The notes beneath the pieces were generated by a model. The model was not told the DNA's origin, searched no databases, and worked only from the letters and a program-made list of their open reading frames with translations. DNA of 64,000 nt from Rhizobium sp. CF122 (GTDB lineage: Bacteria; Pseudomonadota; Alphaproteobacteria; Rhizobiales; Rhizobiaceae), in NCBI RefSeq assembly GCF_000282035.1, contig NZ_AKKA01000120.1, forward strand, positions 62,001-126,000, written 5' to 3'. The stretch's first letter is position 1, and every line of letters starts with the position of its first letter. Of the stretch, positions 24,909-35,979 are shown piece after piece. The translations under genes were made by a program, and so were the position numbers.

Positions 24909-25778
24909 CTACTCGACGATCTCGACCGTAAACGCAAAGCGGCCGATCTCGCCGGGAGGCAATGTCAGGCTGTACGGTCGCTTTGCAAGCTCCCTCGAGC
25001 CGTTCTTTTGAGCAGCCATCCCATGCCAGGGTTCGATGCAGATGAACGGCGCACCCGGTTTCTGCCAGAGCGCCAGATTGGGCAGATTCTCAAAACTGAA
25101 ATGCATCGTCGGTCCGCCCTCGACGCCGTAGCGCAGCCCCTTCCCCGCATCCTCCGGAAAGATCATGGCATCCTGCTCGAACATACCGTGGTCCAGCACA
25201 AGCCGTCCTGCCTTGAATGGGGATGCCAGCTTTGCGGGCGAAATCAGCCCATTCTCCAACCGCACCAAACCAGGCTCGCCCTGATTGTCGAGCGTTATAA
25301 CGTGATCCTGCCCGGCAGCGCCTGGCAATGGCCAGAGGAAGGCGGGATGAAAGCCGAGCCCAAAAGGCATCGGCCGCCGGTCGCGATTGGTCACCTCGGC
25401 GGCGACGGTCAGCGCCCGCCGCTCAAGCGTATGCTCCACCGCCAACAGGAAGTCGAACGGAAAGACCGCCATCGTCGTGGGCGATGACGCAAGCTCATAC
25501 CGGCACGTCGTCGCGCTGGCGGACGCAAGGGCAAATTCCGTCCGGCGCGCGAAGCCGTGCTGGCCCATCGGAAAGCTCTGGCCGTCGATTGCCAGCATGT
25601 CATCGGGCGCCTTGCCGACGATCGGAAAGAGCACAGGCGAACGCCCGCCCCAGAAAGCCGCATCACCATTCCACAGCCACGACCTGCCGTCGCTCGTCAG
25701 CAAGTCCTGCATCTCGGCGCCGAAAGAGGAGACATCGACTGTCAGGTACTGGTTTGCGATCCGCGTGAGGCTTGGCAT
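24909..25778 (-). CDS. Aldose 1-epimerase family protein (galactose mutarotase-like)
   Basis: 289 residues. Galactose-mutarotase-like beta-sandwich with GFHPAFLWPLPG carrying the catalytic-type histidine, an early FGAEMQDLLTSDGRSWLWNGD segment, and a late ICIEPWHGMAAQKNG with the conserved glutamate. Such proteins interconvert alpha and beta anomers of hexoses or act on hexose-6-phosphates; the exact sugar is not clear. The ATG at 25778 is preceded by AAAGGAT. It is flanked by intact creA upstream and the creA fragment downstream. Confidence 0.85.
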   Translation of the reverse strand: MPSLTRIANQYLTVDVSSFGAEMQDLLTSDGRSWLWNGDAAFWGGRSPVLFPIVGKAPDDMLAIDGQSFPMGQHGFARRTEFALASASATTCRYELASSPTTMAVFPFDFLLAVEHTLERRALTVAAEVTNRDRRPMPFGLGFHPAFLWPLPGAAGQDHVITLDNQGEPGLVRLENGLISPAKLASPFKAGRLVLDHGMFEQDAMIFPEDAGKGLRYGVEGGPTMHFSFENLPNLALWQKPGAPFICIEPWHGMAAQKNGSRELAKRPYSLTLPPGEIGRFAFTVEIVE

Positions 25779-25883
25779 CGAGCATCCTTTCGATTTGATC
25801 CGCAATCGGACCCTATCCGCGTCAACCAACGATTTCCATGACGACGCACGATTGGCCACCTCGTCCCGTCAGCGAGCGCGCAG

Positions 25884-26378
25884 CTATTGCGGCTTTCCGT
25901 TCTTCCAGATGACGCTCTGGCCATAGAGCGGGATAGTCGAGATCGCCATCTTGGCCGAGCCGTCGGTCAGTTCGCGAGAATGTGCGAGATAGATCAGCGT
26001 GTCGTTCTCCTTGTCGTAGATCCGGTTGACGACCAGTTTCTTCCAGATCAGCGACATGCCTGTCTTGAACACCTCGTCGCCGCCCTTCGACAGGTCAATG
26101 TCGCCGATCTCAATCGGCCCCGTCTGACGGCAGGCAATGGAGTTGTTCGAGGGATCCTCGAACCAGTTGCCGTTCTTCACGCGGTCGATAACGCTGCGGT
26201 CGAAATAGGTGACGTGACAGGTCACGCCTTTCACCTGCGGGTCGGCCACCGCGTCGATGATGATGTCGTTGCCGATCCAGTCGACCCCGACCTTGCCGAC
26301 TTGGTCGGCGGATGCCGTGCCGGCGCAGAGGCCTACAAGCGAGGCGGCGGCAAGCGCGATACAGCTCTTTCTGGACAT
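25884..26378 (-). CDS. creA: CreA family secreted protein
   Basis: 164 residues. An N-terminal signal peptide (CIALAAASLVGLCAGTASA) precedes the mature CreA domain: VGKVGVDWIGNDIIIDAVADP, VKGVTCHVTYFDR, and the conserved tail IPLYGQSVIWKNGKPQ. CreA is a conserved periplasmic protein of unknown biochemical role. The start at 26378 gives a clean signal peptide. A partial near-identical copy of its 3' end lies at 24759-24905. Confidence 0.92.
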   Translation of the reverse strand: MSRKSCIALAAASLVGLCAGTASADQVGKVGVDWIGNDIIIDAVADPQVKGVTCHVTYFDRSVIDRVKNGNWFEDPSNNSIACRQTGPIEIGDIDLSKGGDEVFKTGMSLIWKKLVVNRIYDKENDTLIYLAHSRELTDGSAKMAISTIPLYGQSVIWKNGKPQ

Positions 26379-26441
26379 GACGGCTCCCTGATTACATCCG
26401 CATCTAAGGTAAGCGCGACCGATGCCTTTACAAGGAAGCCC

Positions 26442-27065
26442 TCACGCCTTCCTGCACGTGCAGGCCTCGTACCCCTCCGACGTCAGCCTTCCCGGTTTCA
26501 TGCCGATCAGAGCAGGAATGGCGTTCACCGCTGTCGCCCCGACGGCCTTTGCCATCGCAATCGCCGCATGCGCACAGACCGCAGCGTCTTCGGCAGCGTT
26601 GTGATGCGCAAAGCGCAGCCCAAGGTGCTCGGCAATCATGTTCAGCCGATGCGACAGGAAATGCGGCCAGATTCGCTGTGCCATCTTCAGGCTGCAGAGA
26701 TAGGTGAGTTCCGGATAAGATTGCCGATACAGGTCGAGACTTGTGCGCCAAACGCTGAAATCGAAAGCCGCATTGTGCGCGATCATGGTCGCGCCTCGGA
26801 AATCGTCGTGAAACTCGTCCATCACCTCCGGAAACTCCGGCGCGTCCTCGACGTGCTCCGGCCGAATGCCATGAATGGCGATGTTCATGCCGGAAAACCG
26901 CATTTCCTTCGGGCGGATCAGCCGTTCCTCGACGCGGGTGACCTTGCCATCCTCGATCCATGCCAGACCGACCGAACAGGCGCTGCCGCGTTGTTCGTTG
27001 GCAGTTTCGAAATCAATGGCGATGGTCTTCAAGGGGTTTCCGATTCGATTGTATCGATATGGCAT
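26442..27065 (-). CDS. DnaQ-like 3'-5' exonuclease (DEDD superfamily)
   Basis: 207 residues. Exonuclease motifs: ExoI AIDFETANEQRGSACSVGLAW (Asp and Glu metal ligands), ExoII MIAHNAAFDFSVW and ExoIII-type HHNAAEDAAVCAHAA. It resembles the exonuclease subunit of DNA polymerase III and ornithine-exonuclease-like proteins, but lacks a polymerase-binding tail. The ATG at 27065 (MPYRYNRIGNPLKTIAIDFE) is preferred to the frame reaching 27179. It may proofread or process DNA or RNA ends. Divergent from the GNAT gene. Confidence 0.88.
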   Translation of the reverse strand: MPYRYNRIGNPLKTIAIDFETANEQRGSACSVGLAWIEDGKVTRVEERLIRPKEMRFSGMNIAIHGIRPEHVEDAPEFPEVMDEFHDDFRGATMIAHNAAFDFSVWRTSLDLYRQSYPELTYLCSLKMAQRIWPHFLSHRLNMIAEHLGLRFAHHNAAEDAAVCAHAAIAMAKAVGATAVNAIPALIGMKPGRLTSEGYEACTCRKA

Positions 27066-27099
27066 AGCCTTCCGGCCCTGTCGGCGCAAACCCAAGCTG

Positions 27100-27296
27100 T
27101 TGACATCCGCAACCGGATTGCGAAACATGGCGGGCATGAACGGATCGATGACCATGACGCTTACGCTGACGACCACCACCCTTGCAGGGTTGGCGGGAGC
27201 GACGGTGCGTTAGATCAAGCCCCGTCATCCCCGAAACCCTGCCGAGGCGAGCAGGGTTCTGGAACCGGCTCTCCTCACAACAACCAGGAGAGTTGC
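27100..27296 (+). promoter_or_regulatory. Structured leader of the GNAT gene, possible attenuator
   Basis: TTGACA at 27100-27105 with an AAACAT 17 bases on is a plausible promoter. A Thr-rich short ORF (from 27127, 27136, 27148 or 27154, to TAG at 27211-27213) reads MTMTLTLTTTTLAGLAG at its core. GCAGGGTT occurs at 27184-27191 and 27251-27258, and both can pair with the single AACCCTGC at 27235-27242. CTCTCCT (27269-27275) pairs with AGGAGAG (27286-27292), the ribosome-binding site of the GNAT gene. So a masked-start hairpin and competing upstream pairings are present. Function is inferred. Confidence 0.45.
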
Positions 27297-27818
27297 ATGC
27301 AGAATAATCCAAGCAGTAGAAAAGCACCTGTCGGACTGTTGATCCGAGCCATCCGTCCGTCCGACACCGAAGCCTTGGCAGCGCTGGTCAATCTGCCGGG
27401 CTTTCGGGCAGGGACCTTGCGTCCGCCCTACCAGAGTATCGAAGAAACCCGCCGCCATGTCGAAAACAGCAATCCGGACGCGATGCGTCTGGTCGCAACC
27501 ATCGACGGGCAGATCGTCGGCGACATCGGCATGACCCGCTTCCGCGGCCGTCGCAATCACGTCGCCGGCATCGGCATGGGCGTTCATGACGACTTTACCG
27601 GCCGAGGCATCGGCAGCGCGCTGCTCGCAGCCGTCATCGACGCCGCGGATAATTGGTTGAACATCATGCGTCTGGAATTGACCGTCTACACCGACAACGA
27701 AGCCGCTCTTGCGCTCTACAGAAAGTTCGGCTTCGAAGAGGAAGGCGTACTTCGTGCCTACGCCTTCCGGGCCGGCAGTTACGTCGATGCCTATGCGATG
27801 GCGAGGGTCAAGCGGTAG
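27297..27818 (+). CDS. GNAT family N-acetyltransferase
   Basis: 173 residues. One acetyltransferase fold: IRAIRPSDTEALAALVNLPG at the start, the acetyl-CoA loop GMGVHDDFTGRGIGSALLAA (Q/RxxGxG/A type), and a late LTVYTDNEAALALYRKFGFEEEG typical of amino-acid or spermidine acetylating enzymes. The C-terminal YVDAYAMARV is family-like. The substrate is unknown; close relatives acetylate small amines, ribosomal proteins or drugs. AGGAGAG lies 4 bases before the ATG but is masked in a hairpin (see leader). Confidence 0.9.
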   Translation: MQNNPSSRKAPVGLLIRAIRPSDTEALAALVNLPGFRAGTLRPPYQSIEETRRHVENSNPDAMRLVATIDGQIVGDIGMTRFRGRRNHVAGIGMGVHDDFTGRGIGSALLAAVIDAADNWLNIMRLELTVYTDNEAALALYRKFGFEEEGVLRAYAFRAGSYVDAYAMARVKR

Positions 27819-27851
27819 AAGAAGGCTCTGAGGTGAGCAGAACCGATGCCC

Positions 27852-30092
<2,241 letters not shown>

Positions 30093-30131
30093 TCATCTCC
30101 GGCGCCTCTCCCCAATTCGGCGATTGCGAAA

Positions 30132-31805
30132 TCAGCCGTTCCCGGCCAGCAGACGGGCAGCCGCGGCCCTCGCCTCTTCCGTCACCGAGGCCCCCGCCAG
30201 CATGCGCGCGATTTCCTCCGTACGGTCGCCAGGCGCCATCGTCGCGACGCGAGTCGCGATCTTCTCGGAGCCTTCCGCAGCCGGCCCCTTCGAAATCAAC
30301 AGATGCGTTGCGGCCCGTGCCGCAACCTGCGGCGCATGCGTGACCGACAGCACCTGTACACGGTCGGAAAGGCGCTTCAGCCGCTGCCCGATTGCATCCG
30401 CAACCGCGCCGCCGACGCCGGTATCGATTTCGTCGAAGACGAGCGTTGGCGCAGAGCCACGATCGGCAAGCGCCACTTTAAGGGCCAGCAGGAAGCGCGA
30501 AAGCTCGCCGCCGGATGCCACCTTCATGATCGAGCCCGGACGCGTGCCGGGATTGGTCTGAACGTGGAACTCCACCATGTCGATACCCTCCGAGGTCGCG
30601 TCTTCGGGATCGGTGGTGATTTCCACCATGAACCGTGCCCGCTCGAGCTTTAGCGCCGGCAGCTCCGCCATGACCGCAGCAGCCAGCGCGTCTCCAGCAT
30701 GATGACGCTTGTCGGAAAGCGTGCGGGCCGCCGTGTGGTAGTTCGCCTTGGCGACACCGACCTCCGCCTCAAGCTTGGCAAGCCTTTCCTCGCCAGCGTC
30801 GAGATCGGCAAGATCGCCGATCATGCGAACGGCGAGCGCCGGCAGTTCGGTCACCGGAACGGAGTACTTGCGCGAGGCGGCGCGCAAGGCAAACAGGCGC
30901 TCCTCTACACGCTCCAGCTCTTTCGGATCATATTCCGTTTTCCGGAGTGCCGCCTCGACTTCCATCTGAGCGTTGGAGAGCTGGTCCAGCGCAGCGTCCA
31001 GAAGCGCCACCGTATCTTCCAGCAGTCCTGGGGCTTCGTGGCTCTTGCGCTCCAGCCGGCGCACCAGCGAGGCGATATGCGGCACAGGAGAGGCGTTGCC
31101 GTTGAGGAACTCGGAAGCCTCGGCGATATCGCCCGCGATCCGCTCGGCCTTCATCATCTTCTGGCGGCGGTCGGCAAGTTCGTCCTCTTCGCCATCCTGC
31201 GGTGACAGCTTTTCGAGCTCCTCGACGGAGGAGCGTAGATAATCCGCCTCGCGCGCAGCATTCTCCACCTTCTCACGCTGCTTCTTCAGTGTTCGCTCGG
31301 TATCACGCCAGATGCGGTAAAGGTTGGAAACGGCCGCAGAGTCTTCGTTCGCGCCTGCGAAGGCATCGAGCAGCATCCTGTGCGCATGCGTATCGACGAG
31401 AGCACGATCATCATGTTGGCCGTGGATCTCGACCAGCATCTGTCCGGCCTGGCGCATCAGCTGAACACTGAGTGGCTGGTCGTTGACATAGGCCTTCGTA
31501 CGCCCGTCAGAGTTTTGGACGCGGCGAAAGATGAGATCGCCATCATCATCGATGCCGTTTTCGCGCAGCAACTTGCGGGCGCCGTGATCCGGCCCGACGT
31601 CGAAGACAGCCGTCACCTGCCCCTTGTCTTCGCCGTGTCGAACAAGGCCGCCATCGCCGCGGCCACCAAGGGCAAGCGACAGGCTATCGAGCAGGATGGA
31701 TTTGCCAGCACCGGTCTCACCGGTCAGCACCGAGAGGCCGGTCTCGAAGGCGAGATCCAGCCGCTCGATCAGGACGATATCGCGGATCGAAAGCTGGGTC
31801 AGCAT
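30132..31805 (-). CDS. recN: DNA repair protein RecN
   Basis: 557 residues. SMC-like ATPase of double-strand-break repair. Walker A is LTGETGAGKSILLDSLSLAL near residue 30; a long coiled-coil middle follows; the C-terminal ABC part has SGGELSRFLLALK (signature), VFDEIDTGVGG (Walker B) and LSVTHAPQVAARA. Only five bases separate it from bamD upstream, so the two are co-transcribed. Confidence 0.97.
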   Translation of the reverse strand: MLTQLSIRDIVLIERLDLAFETGLSVLTGETGAGKSILLDSLSLALGGRGDGGLVRHGEDKGQVTAVFDVGPDHGARKLLRENGIDDDGDLIFRRVQNSDGRTKAYVNDQPLSVQLMRQAGQMLVEIHGQHDDRALVDTHAHRMLLDAFAGANEDSAAVSNLYRIWRDTERTLKKQREKVENAAREADYLRSSVEELEKLSPQDGEEDELADRRQKMMKAERIAGDIAEASEFLNGNASPVPHIASLVRRLERKSHEAPGLLEDTVALLDAALDQLSNAQMEVEAALRKTEYDPKELERVEERLFALRAASRKYSVPVTELPALAVRMIGDLADLDAGEERLAKLEAEVGVAKANYHTAARTLSDKRHHAGDALAAAVMAELPALKLERARFMVEITTDPEDATSEGIDMVEFHVQTNPGTRPGSIMKVASGGELSRFLLALKVALADRGSAPTLVFDEIDTGVGGAVADAIGQRLKRLSDRVQVLSVTHAPQVAARAATHLLISKGPAAEGSEKIATRVATMAPGDRTEEIARMLAGASVTEEARAAAARLLAGNG

Positions 31806-31810
31806 TGGCC

Positions 31811-32656
31811 TCAGGAACCGAGCAGGAGTTTCTTGCCTGCAGCAGCGATCCAGGAGCCCGGGTTTTCACGCGGCTCTGTGCCACCGCTCTTCAAGAGCTT
31901 GAAGGAATCTGCGTACCACTGGCTATCCGGATAGTTGTGGCCCAGAACGGCGGCGGCGGTCTGCGCCTCCTCGACGATGCCCATTGCATAATAGGCTTCG
32001 ACAAGGCGCGCGAGCGCTTCTTCGATCTGGTTGGTATTCGGATACTTCTCAACGACTGTGCGGAAGCGTGAGATTGCCGCAAGGTATTCCTTGCGTTCCA
32101 TATAGTAACGACCGACCTGCATTTCCTTGCCGGCGATCTGGTCGCGTGCGAAGCGGATTTTCGCTTGCGCATCGTCGACGTATTCGGAATCCGGATAATT
32201 GTCGATGACAGCCTGCATGGCTTCGACGGTCTTTGCAGCCGCGCGCTGATCCTGCGTGACGTCGACGATCTGCTTGGAATAGGTCAGACCGATCAGATAC
32301 TGCACATAGGGAGCATCCTTGGACTTCGGATACTGCGCCATATAGCGGTTACCCGAGGCGAGAGCATCGTCGAGACGGCCCTGGCGGTACTTGACGAAGG
32401 TGCTCATCACGAGCGCCTTGCGCGCCCATTCCGAGAACGGGTTCTCGCGGTCGATGGCATCGAACTTGCGCGCCGCCTCGGCCATGTTACCGGCCTTCAT
32501 GTTGGCGAGGCCCTGGGTATAAAGAACATCCGGCGGATCGCTCTCGACGCCGAGCTTGGTAATATCGATGTCAGGGTCCGACTGGCATCCGGAAACTAAG
32601 GCACCTGCGCTCAGCACCAAGAGCGATGCGAACAAAGCGCGCGCTGTCTTCATCAT
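31811..32656 (-). CDS. bamD: Outer membrane assembly lipoprotein BamD
   Basis: About 281 residues. Lipoprotein signal MMKTARALFASLLVLSAGALVSGC with the acylated Cys at about residue 24, then five TPR-like repeats (DVLYTQGLANMKAGNMAEAARKF and following). BamD is the essential partner of BamA in outer-membrane protein insertion. The start at 32656 gives the signal; the frame extends to 32767 without support. A GTTGCCGC/GCGGCAAC hairpin lies upstream at 32841-32865. Confidence 0.95.
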   Translation of the reverse strand: MMKTARALFASLLVLSAGALVSGCQSDPDIDITKLGVESDPPDVLYTQGLANMKAGNMAEAARKFDAIDRENPFSEWARKALVMSTFVKYRQGRLDDALASGNRYMAQYPKSKDAPYVQYLIGLTYSKQIVDVTQDQRAAAKTVEAMQAVIDNYPDSEYVDDAQAKIRFARDQIAGKEMQVGRYYMERKEYLAAISRFRTVVEKYPNTNQIEEALARLVEAYYAMGIVEEAQTAAAVLGHNYPDSQWYADSFKLLKSGGTEPRENPGSWIAAAGKKLLLGS

Positions 32657-32900
32657 ACTTTCAGACCCTGCATAACCCATCGGAACAATCCCAACGCTGC
32701 CATCCCTCAACAGCAGCCACGCCTTGCTGGCGTTTCTAGCCACAAATGAGCAGCCAGAGCAACGCAATGATGATGCATTAACGCATTTTTGTGGCGACGC
32801 AGGCCATATTCACCGGTTTTGCACCGAGAAAGCTGCAACTGTTGCCGCTAAACATCTGCGGCAACACATCTATCGGGGAATCACCGTCGGTCTGTTCCCC

Positions 32901-32930
32901 ATAAAGAAACCGCCTCCCGAAGGAGGCGGC
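32901..32930 (-). terminator. Rho-independent terminator after lpxC
   Basis: On the minus strand CCGCCTCC-TTCG-GGAGGCGG forms an 8-bp stem with a stable UUCG tetraloop, followed by TTTCTTTA. It starts 26 bases after the lpxC stop, separating lpxC from bamD. Confidence 0.85.
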
Positions 32931-32955
32931 CCTGGCCTTAAAGATGCGATGGAGG

Positions 32956-33912
32956 TCATGCCGACCAGGGAGCAAATTCCGGTGCGTTGACCCGGATGAA
33001 ATCCCGAGGAGCAACACGCTGGCGCGGCGCAGAGGTCTCGACCACTTCATAGGCGGTCGGGTCGCTGAGCAGCGCCTTGAGAGCATTAGCATTCATCTTG
33101 TGGCCACCGCGATACGAGCGGTAGCAGCCGATAAACGGAGCGCCGGCCAGTGCCAGATCGCCGACGGCATCGAGTGCCTTGTGGCGCACGAACTCGTCCT
33201 TGGCGTAACGCAGGCCCTCGACATTGATAACAGTATTGTCGTCCGAGATGACGACGGAATTCTCAAGCGAGGAACCAAGCGCATGGCCAGATGCCCAGAG
33301 ACGCTCGACATCCCGCATAAAACCGAAGGTGCGAGCGCGCGACAACTCGGACTTGAACGTCGCGGCCGTCATGTCGCCTTCCCATTTCTGCCGGCCGATC
33401 AGCGGGCAATCGAAATCGATCTCGACTTCAAAGCGCATACCGTCATAGGGACGGAACTCGCTCCACGAGCCGCCATGCTCGATGCGAACCGGCTTGGTGA
33501 CGCGGACGTAGCGGCGCTTCACGCCGAGCGATACCAGGCCAACCTGTTCGATCGCTTCGATAAAGGGCATAGAGCTGCCGTCCATGATCGGCATTTCGGC
33601 GCCATGGACCTCGATCAACACGTTGTCGAGACCAAGCGCGTAGACAGCAGCCATGACATGTTCGATCGTCGCGACTGAGTGCGCCGGCGAGAACCCAAGA
33701 ACAGTGCAGAGATCCGTATTGCCGACCTGCGAAGAAACAGCACGGTATTCGGAAACCTCGCCGTTCTCATGCATGCGATTGAAGACGACGCCAGTGTCGG
33801 CTTCTGCCGGGTTGAAGGTAATCGAAACGTCAGCACCGGAATGGACGCCGATGCCCGAGAGCGTGATCGGACGTGATACCGTCGTTTGAAAACCCAACAT
33901 GCCAATAACCAT
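32956..33912 (-). CDS. lpxC: UDP-3-O-acyl-N-acetylglucosamine deacetylase
   Basis: 318 residues. Zinc enzyme that makes the first committed step of lipid A. It opens MLGFQTTVSRPITLSGIGVHSG. Zinc ligands are the histidine of VATIEHVMAAVYAL, and His and Asp in FVRHKALDAVGDLAL. Start at 33912 (VIGMLGFQ) has AAGG upstream; a second ATG four codons on is possible. Downstream of ftsZ on the same strand but with its own terminator on both sides, so it is probably a separate transcript. Confidence 0.96.
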   Translation of the reverse strand: MVIGMLGFQTTVSRPITLSGIGVHSGADVSITFNPAEADTGVVFNRMHENGEVSEYRAVSSQVGNTDLCTVLGFSPAHSVATIEHVMAAVYALGLDNVLIEVHGAEMPIMDGSSMPFIEAIEQVGLVSLGVKRRYVRVTKPVRIEHGGSWSEFRPYDGMRFEVEIDFDCPLIGRQKWEGDMTAATFKSELSRARTFGFMRDVERLWASGHALGSSLENSVVISDDNTVINVEGLRYAKDEFVRHKALDAVGDLALAGAPFIGCYRSYRGGHKMNANALKALLSDPTAYEVVETSAPRQRVAPRDFIRVNAPEFAPWSA

Positions 33913-34139
33913 AAATTTTGCCTTTATTATCCCTGGTGACCCGCCGCGGCTAACATGCCGAACTATCTGCCAGGGTTCATTTCACGCCGTCCAAGTCTCG
34001 CCATGAAGGGCACAAGGGCGGTTTCTTGACCCCATACATACGTGCGCCCGGGTTCCAATCCAAATCACTGTTTCTTTCGCATTGTTACGAAAGTATGCCA
34101 TTGAAATAACAGCGCAATTAGCGCCAGATTCGATGCTCT

Positions 34140-34176
34140 GAAACAGCAATGCCCGGGAGCTTACTCCCGGGCATCC
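34140..34176 (-). terminator. Terminator hairpin after ftsZ
   Basis: ATGCCCGGGAG and CTCCCGGGCAT form a perfect 11-bp stem around a 4-base loop, 23 bases after the ftsZ stop. On the minus strand the following bases are TTGCTGTTTC, a weak T-run, so termination may be partial and allow read-through to lpxC. Confidence 0.7.
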
Positions 34177-34198
34177 TTGTGGCGATTCTGTCCTTGCT

Positions 34199-35923
34199 TC
34201 AATTCGACTGACGGCGCAGGAATGCCGGAATTTCGAGCTGATCGTCTTCCTGCATCATGCGAGCCTGCGGAACGCTGCGACCCTGATCGTCGAGATTTCC
34301 ACGGCGCGGTGCATAGAGGCTTGCTTCGGGAGAGAGCGGACGGCGCTGCTGCGAGGCAGCCGCAGGAGCCGACGTCATCTCCGGCGCGACTTCCTCTTCG
34401 CGGCGGCCAAGCGAGTTGGTGATCCGCTTCAGGAGGCCCATTGGACCACGCTCTTCATGCGCATGAGACGTCGGAGCAGGCTGCGAGCGATGGTCGATCT
34501 CTGCCTGAACCACTGGCGGGAAATCTTCCACCTTCGGCATACGTACGGCCTGCTGAGCGGCCATCGGCTGCTGCATGACCGGTGCCGGCTGGCTGATAAC
34601 AGGCTGCTGAACCGGCTGGCTCATGACCGGAGCGTGAACTGGAGCCTGCTGAACCGGAGCTGGACGAATGACCGGAGCGGCCTCAGGAGCAGCGAAGATC
34701 TTGCTCTGCGGACGGAAGGTCTCCTGCATCGCCGGCTGCTGGACCGGGGCTGAAGCACGCGGCGCGTGGATTTCAAGCTCGCGTTCCATTTCGGCTTCAG
34801 CCGTACGGATTGCTTGCGCGACCGGATCGACGGGCTTGGGTGCCTGCTGCAGGACAGGTGCAGGCTGAACTGCGGCCGGCGCCGGAGCAACGGCCGCGGA
34901 AGGACGCACGATCGGCTTTGCCACCGGCTGGAAAGTCTTCCCTGCCGCCGCGTTGATGGCACGGTCGATGCCTGTCGCAACGACGGAAACGCGGATGATG
35001 CCTTCGAGCGATTCGTCGAATGTCGCGCCGAGGATGATGTTCGCATCCGGATCGACTTCTTCGCGAATACGGGTTGCCGCTTCATCGACTTCGAAGAGGG
35101 TAAGGTCGCGACCGCCGGTGATGGAGATCAGCAGGCCCTGTGCACCCTTCATCGAGGTTTCGTCGAGCAGCGGGTTGGCGATCGCAGCTTCGGCAGCCTG
35201 CATCGCGCGGCCCTGGCCGGATGCTTCACCGGTTCCCATCATGGCGCGGCCCATTTCGCGCATGACCGAACGAACGTCAGCGAAGTCGAGGTTGATGAGA
35301 CCTTCCTTCACCATCAGGTCAGTGATGCAGGCAACACCCGAATAGAGAACCTGGTCGGCCATCGCGAAAGCGTCGGCAAAGGTCGTCTTGTCGTTGGCGA
35401 TGCGGAAGAGGTTCTGGTTCGGGATGACGATCAGCGTGTCGACCGACTTCTGCAGCTCTTCGATGCCGGCTTCCGCCAGGCGCATGCGGCGACCGCCTTC
35501 GAAGTGGAAGGGCTTGGTGACAACGCCAACGGTCAGGATGCCCTTGTTCCGGGCTGCCTGAGCGACAACCGGAGCAGCACCAGTACCCGTGCCGCCGCCC
35601 ATACCGGCGGTGACGAAGCACATATGCGTGCCGTTCAGGTGATCGATGATTTCATCGATGCATTCCTCGGCAGCTGCGCGACCGACTTCCGGCTGCGAGC
35701 CAGCACCGAGACCTTCGGTAACATTGGCGCCGAGCTGGATAATGCGCTCTGCCTTCGTCATCGTCAGGGCCTGGGCGTCGGTGTTGGCAACGACGAAGTC
35801 GACGCCCTGGAGGCCCGCGGAGATCATGTTGTTGACAGCGTTGCCACCGCCACCGCCAACACCGAACACGGTGATACGCGGCTTAAGCTCAGTGATATCC
35901 GGCTTTTGCAGCTTGATAGTCAT
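34199..35923 (-). CDS. ftsZ: Cell division GTPase FtsZ
   Basis: 574 residues, long as in rhizobia. Tubulin-like polymer that forms the division ring. The GTP-binding tubulin signature GGGTGTG is at residues 109-115, and the T7 loop [11 protein letters not shown] near residue 210 completes the active site of the next subunit. A Pro/Gln/Ala-rich linker of about 200 residues follows. The conserved C-terminal peptide [15 protein letters not shown] binds FtsA. AGAAGGA lies before the ATG. 56 bases separate it from ftsA. Confidence 0.98.
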   Translation of the reverse strand: MTIKLQKPDITELKPRITVFGVGGGGGNAVNNMISAGLQGVDFVVANTDAQALTMTKAERIIQLGANVTEGLGAGSQPEVGRAAAEECIDEIIDHLNGTHMCFVTAGMGGGTGTGAAPVVAQAARNKGILTVGVVTKPFHFEGGRRMRLAEAGIEELQKSVDTLIVIPNQNLFRIANDKTTFADAFAMADQVLYSGVACITDLMVKEGLINLDFADVRSVMREMGRAMMGTGEASGQGRAMQAAEAAIANPLLDETSMKGAQGLLISITGGRDLTLFEVDEAATRIREEVDPDANIILGATFDESLEGIIRVSVVATGIDRAINAAAGKTFQPVAKPIVRPSAAVAPAPAAVQPAPVLQQAPKPVDPVAQAIRTAEAEMERELEIHAPRASAPVQQPAMQETFRPQSKIFAAPEAAPVIRPAPVQQAPVHAPVMSQPVQQPVISQPAPVMQQPMAAQQAVRMPKVEDFPPVVQAEIDHRSQPAPTSHAHEERGPMGLLKRITNSLGRREEEVAPEMTSAPAAASQQRRPLSPEASLYAPRRGNLDDQGRSVPQARMMQEDDQLEIPAFLRRQSN

Positions 35924-35979
35924 CTTACCGTTCCTTCTCTTTATGGCCGTATCGCCACGCCGGCCAATTCACTCAATTA

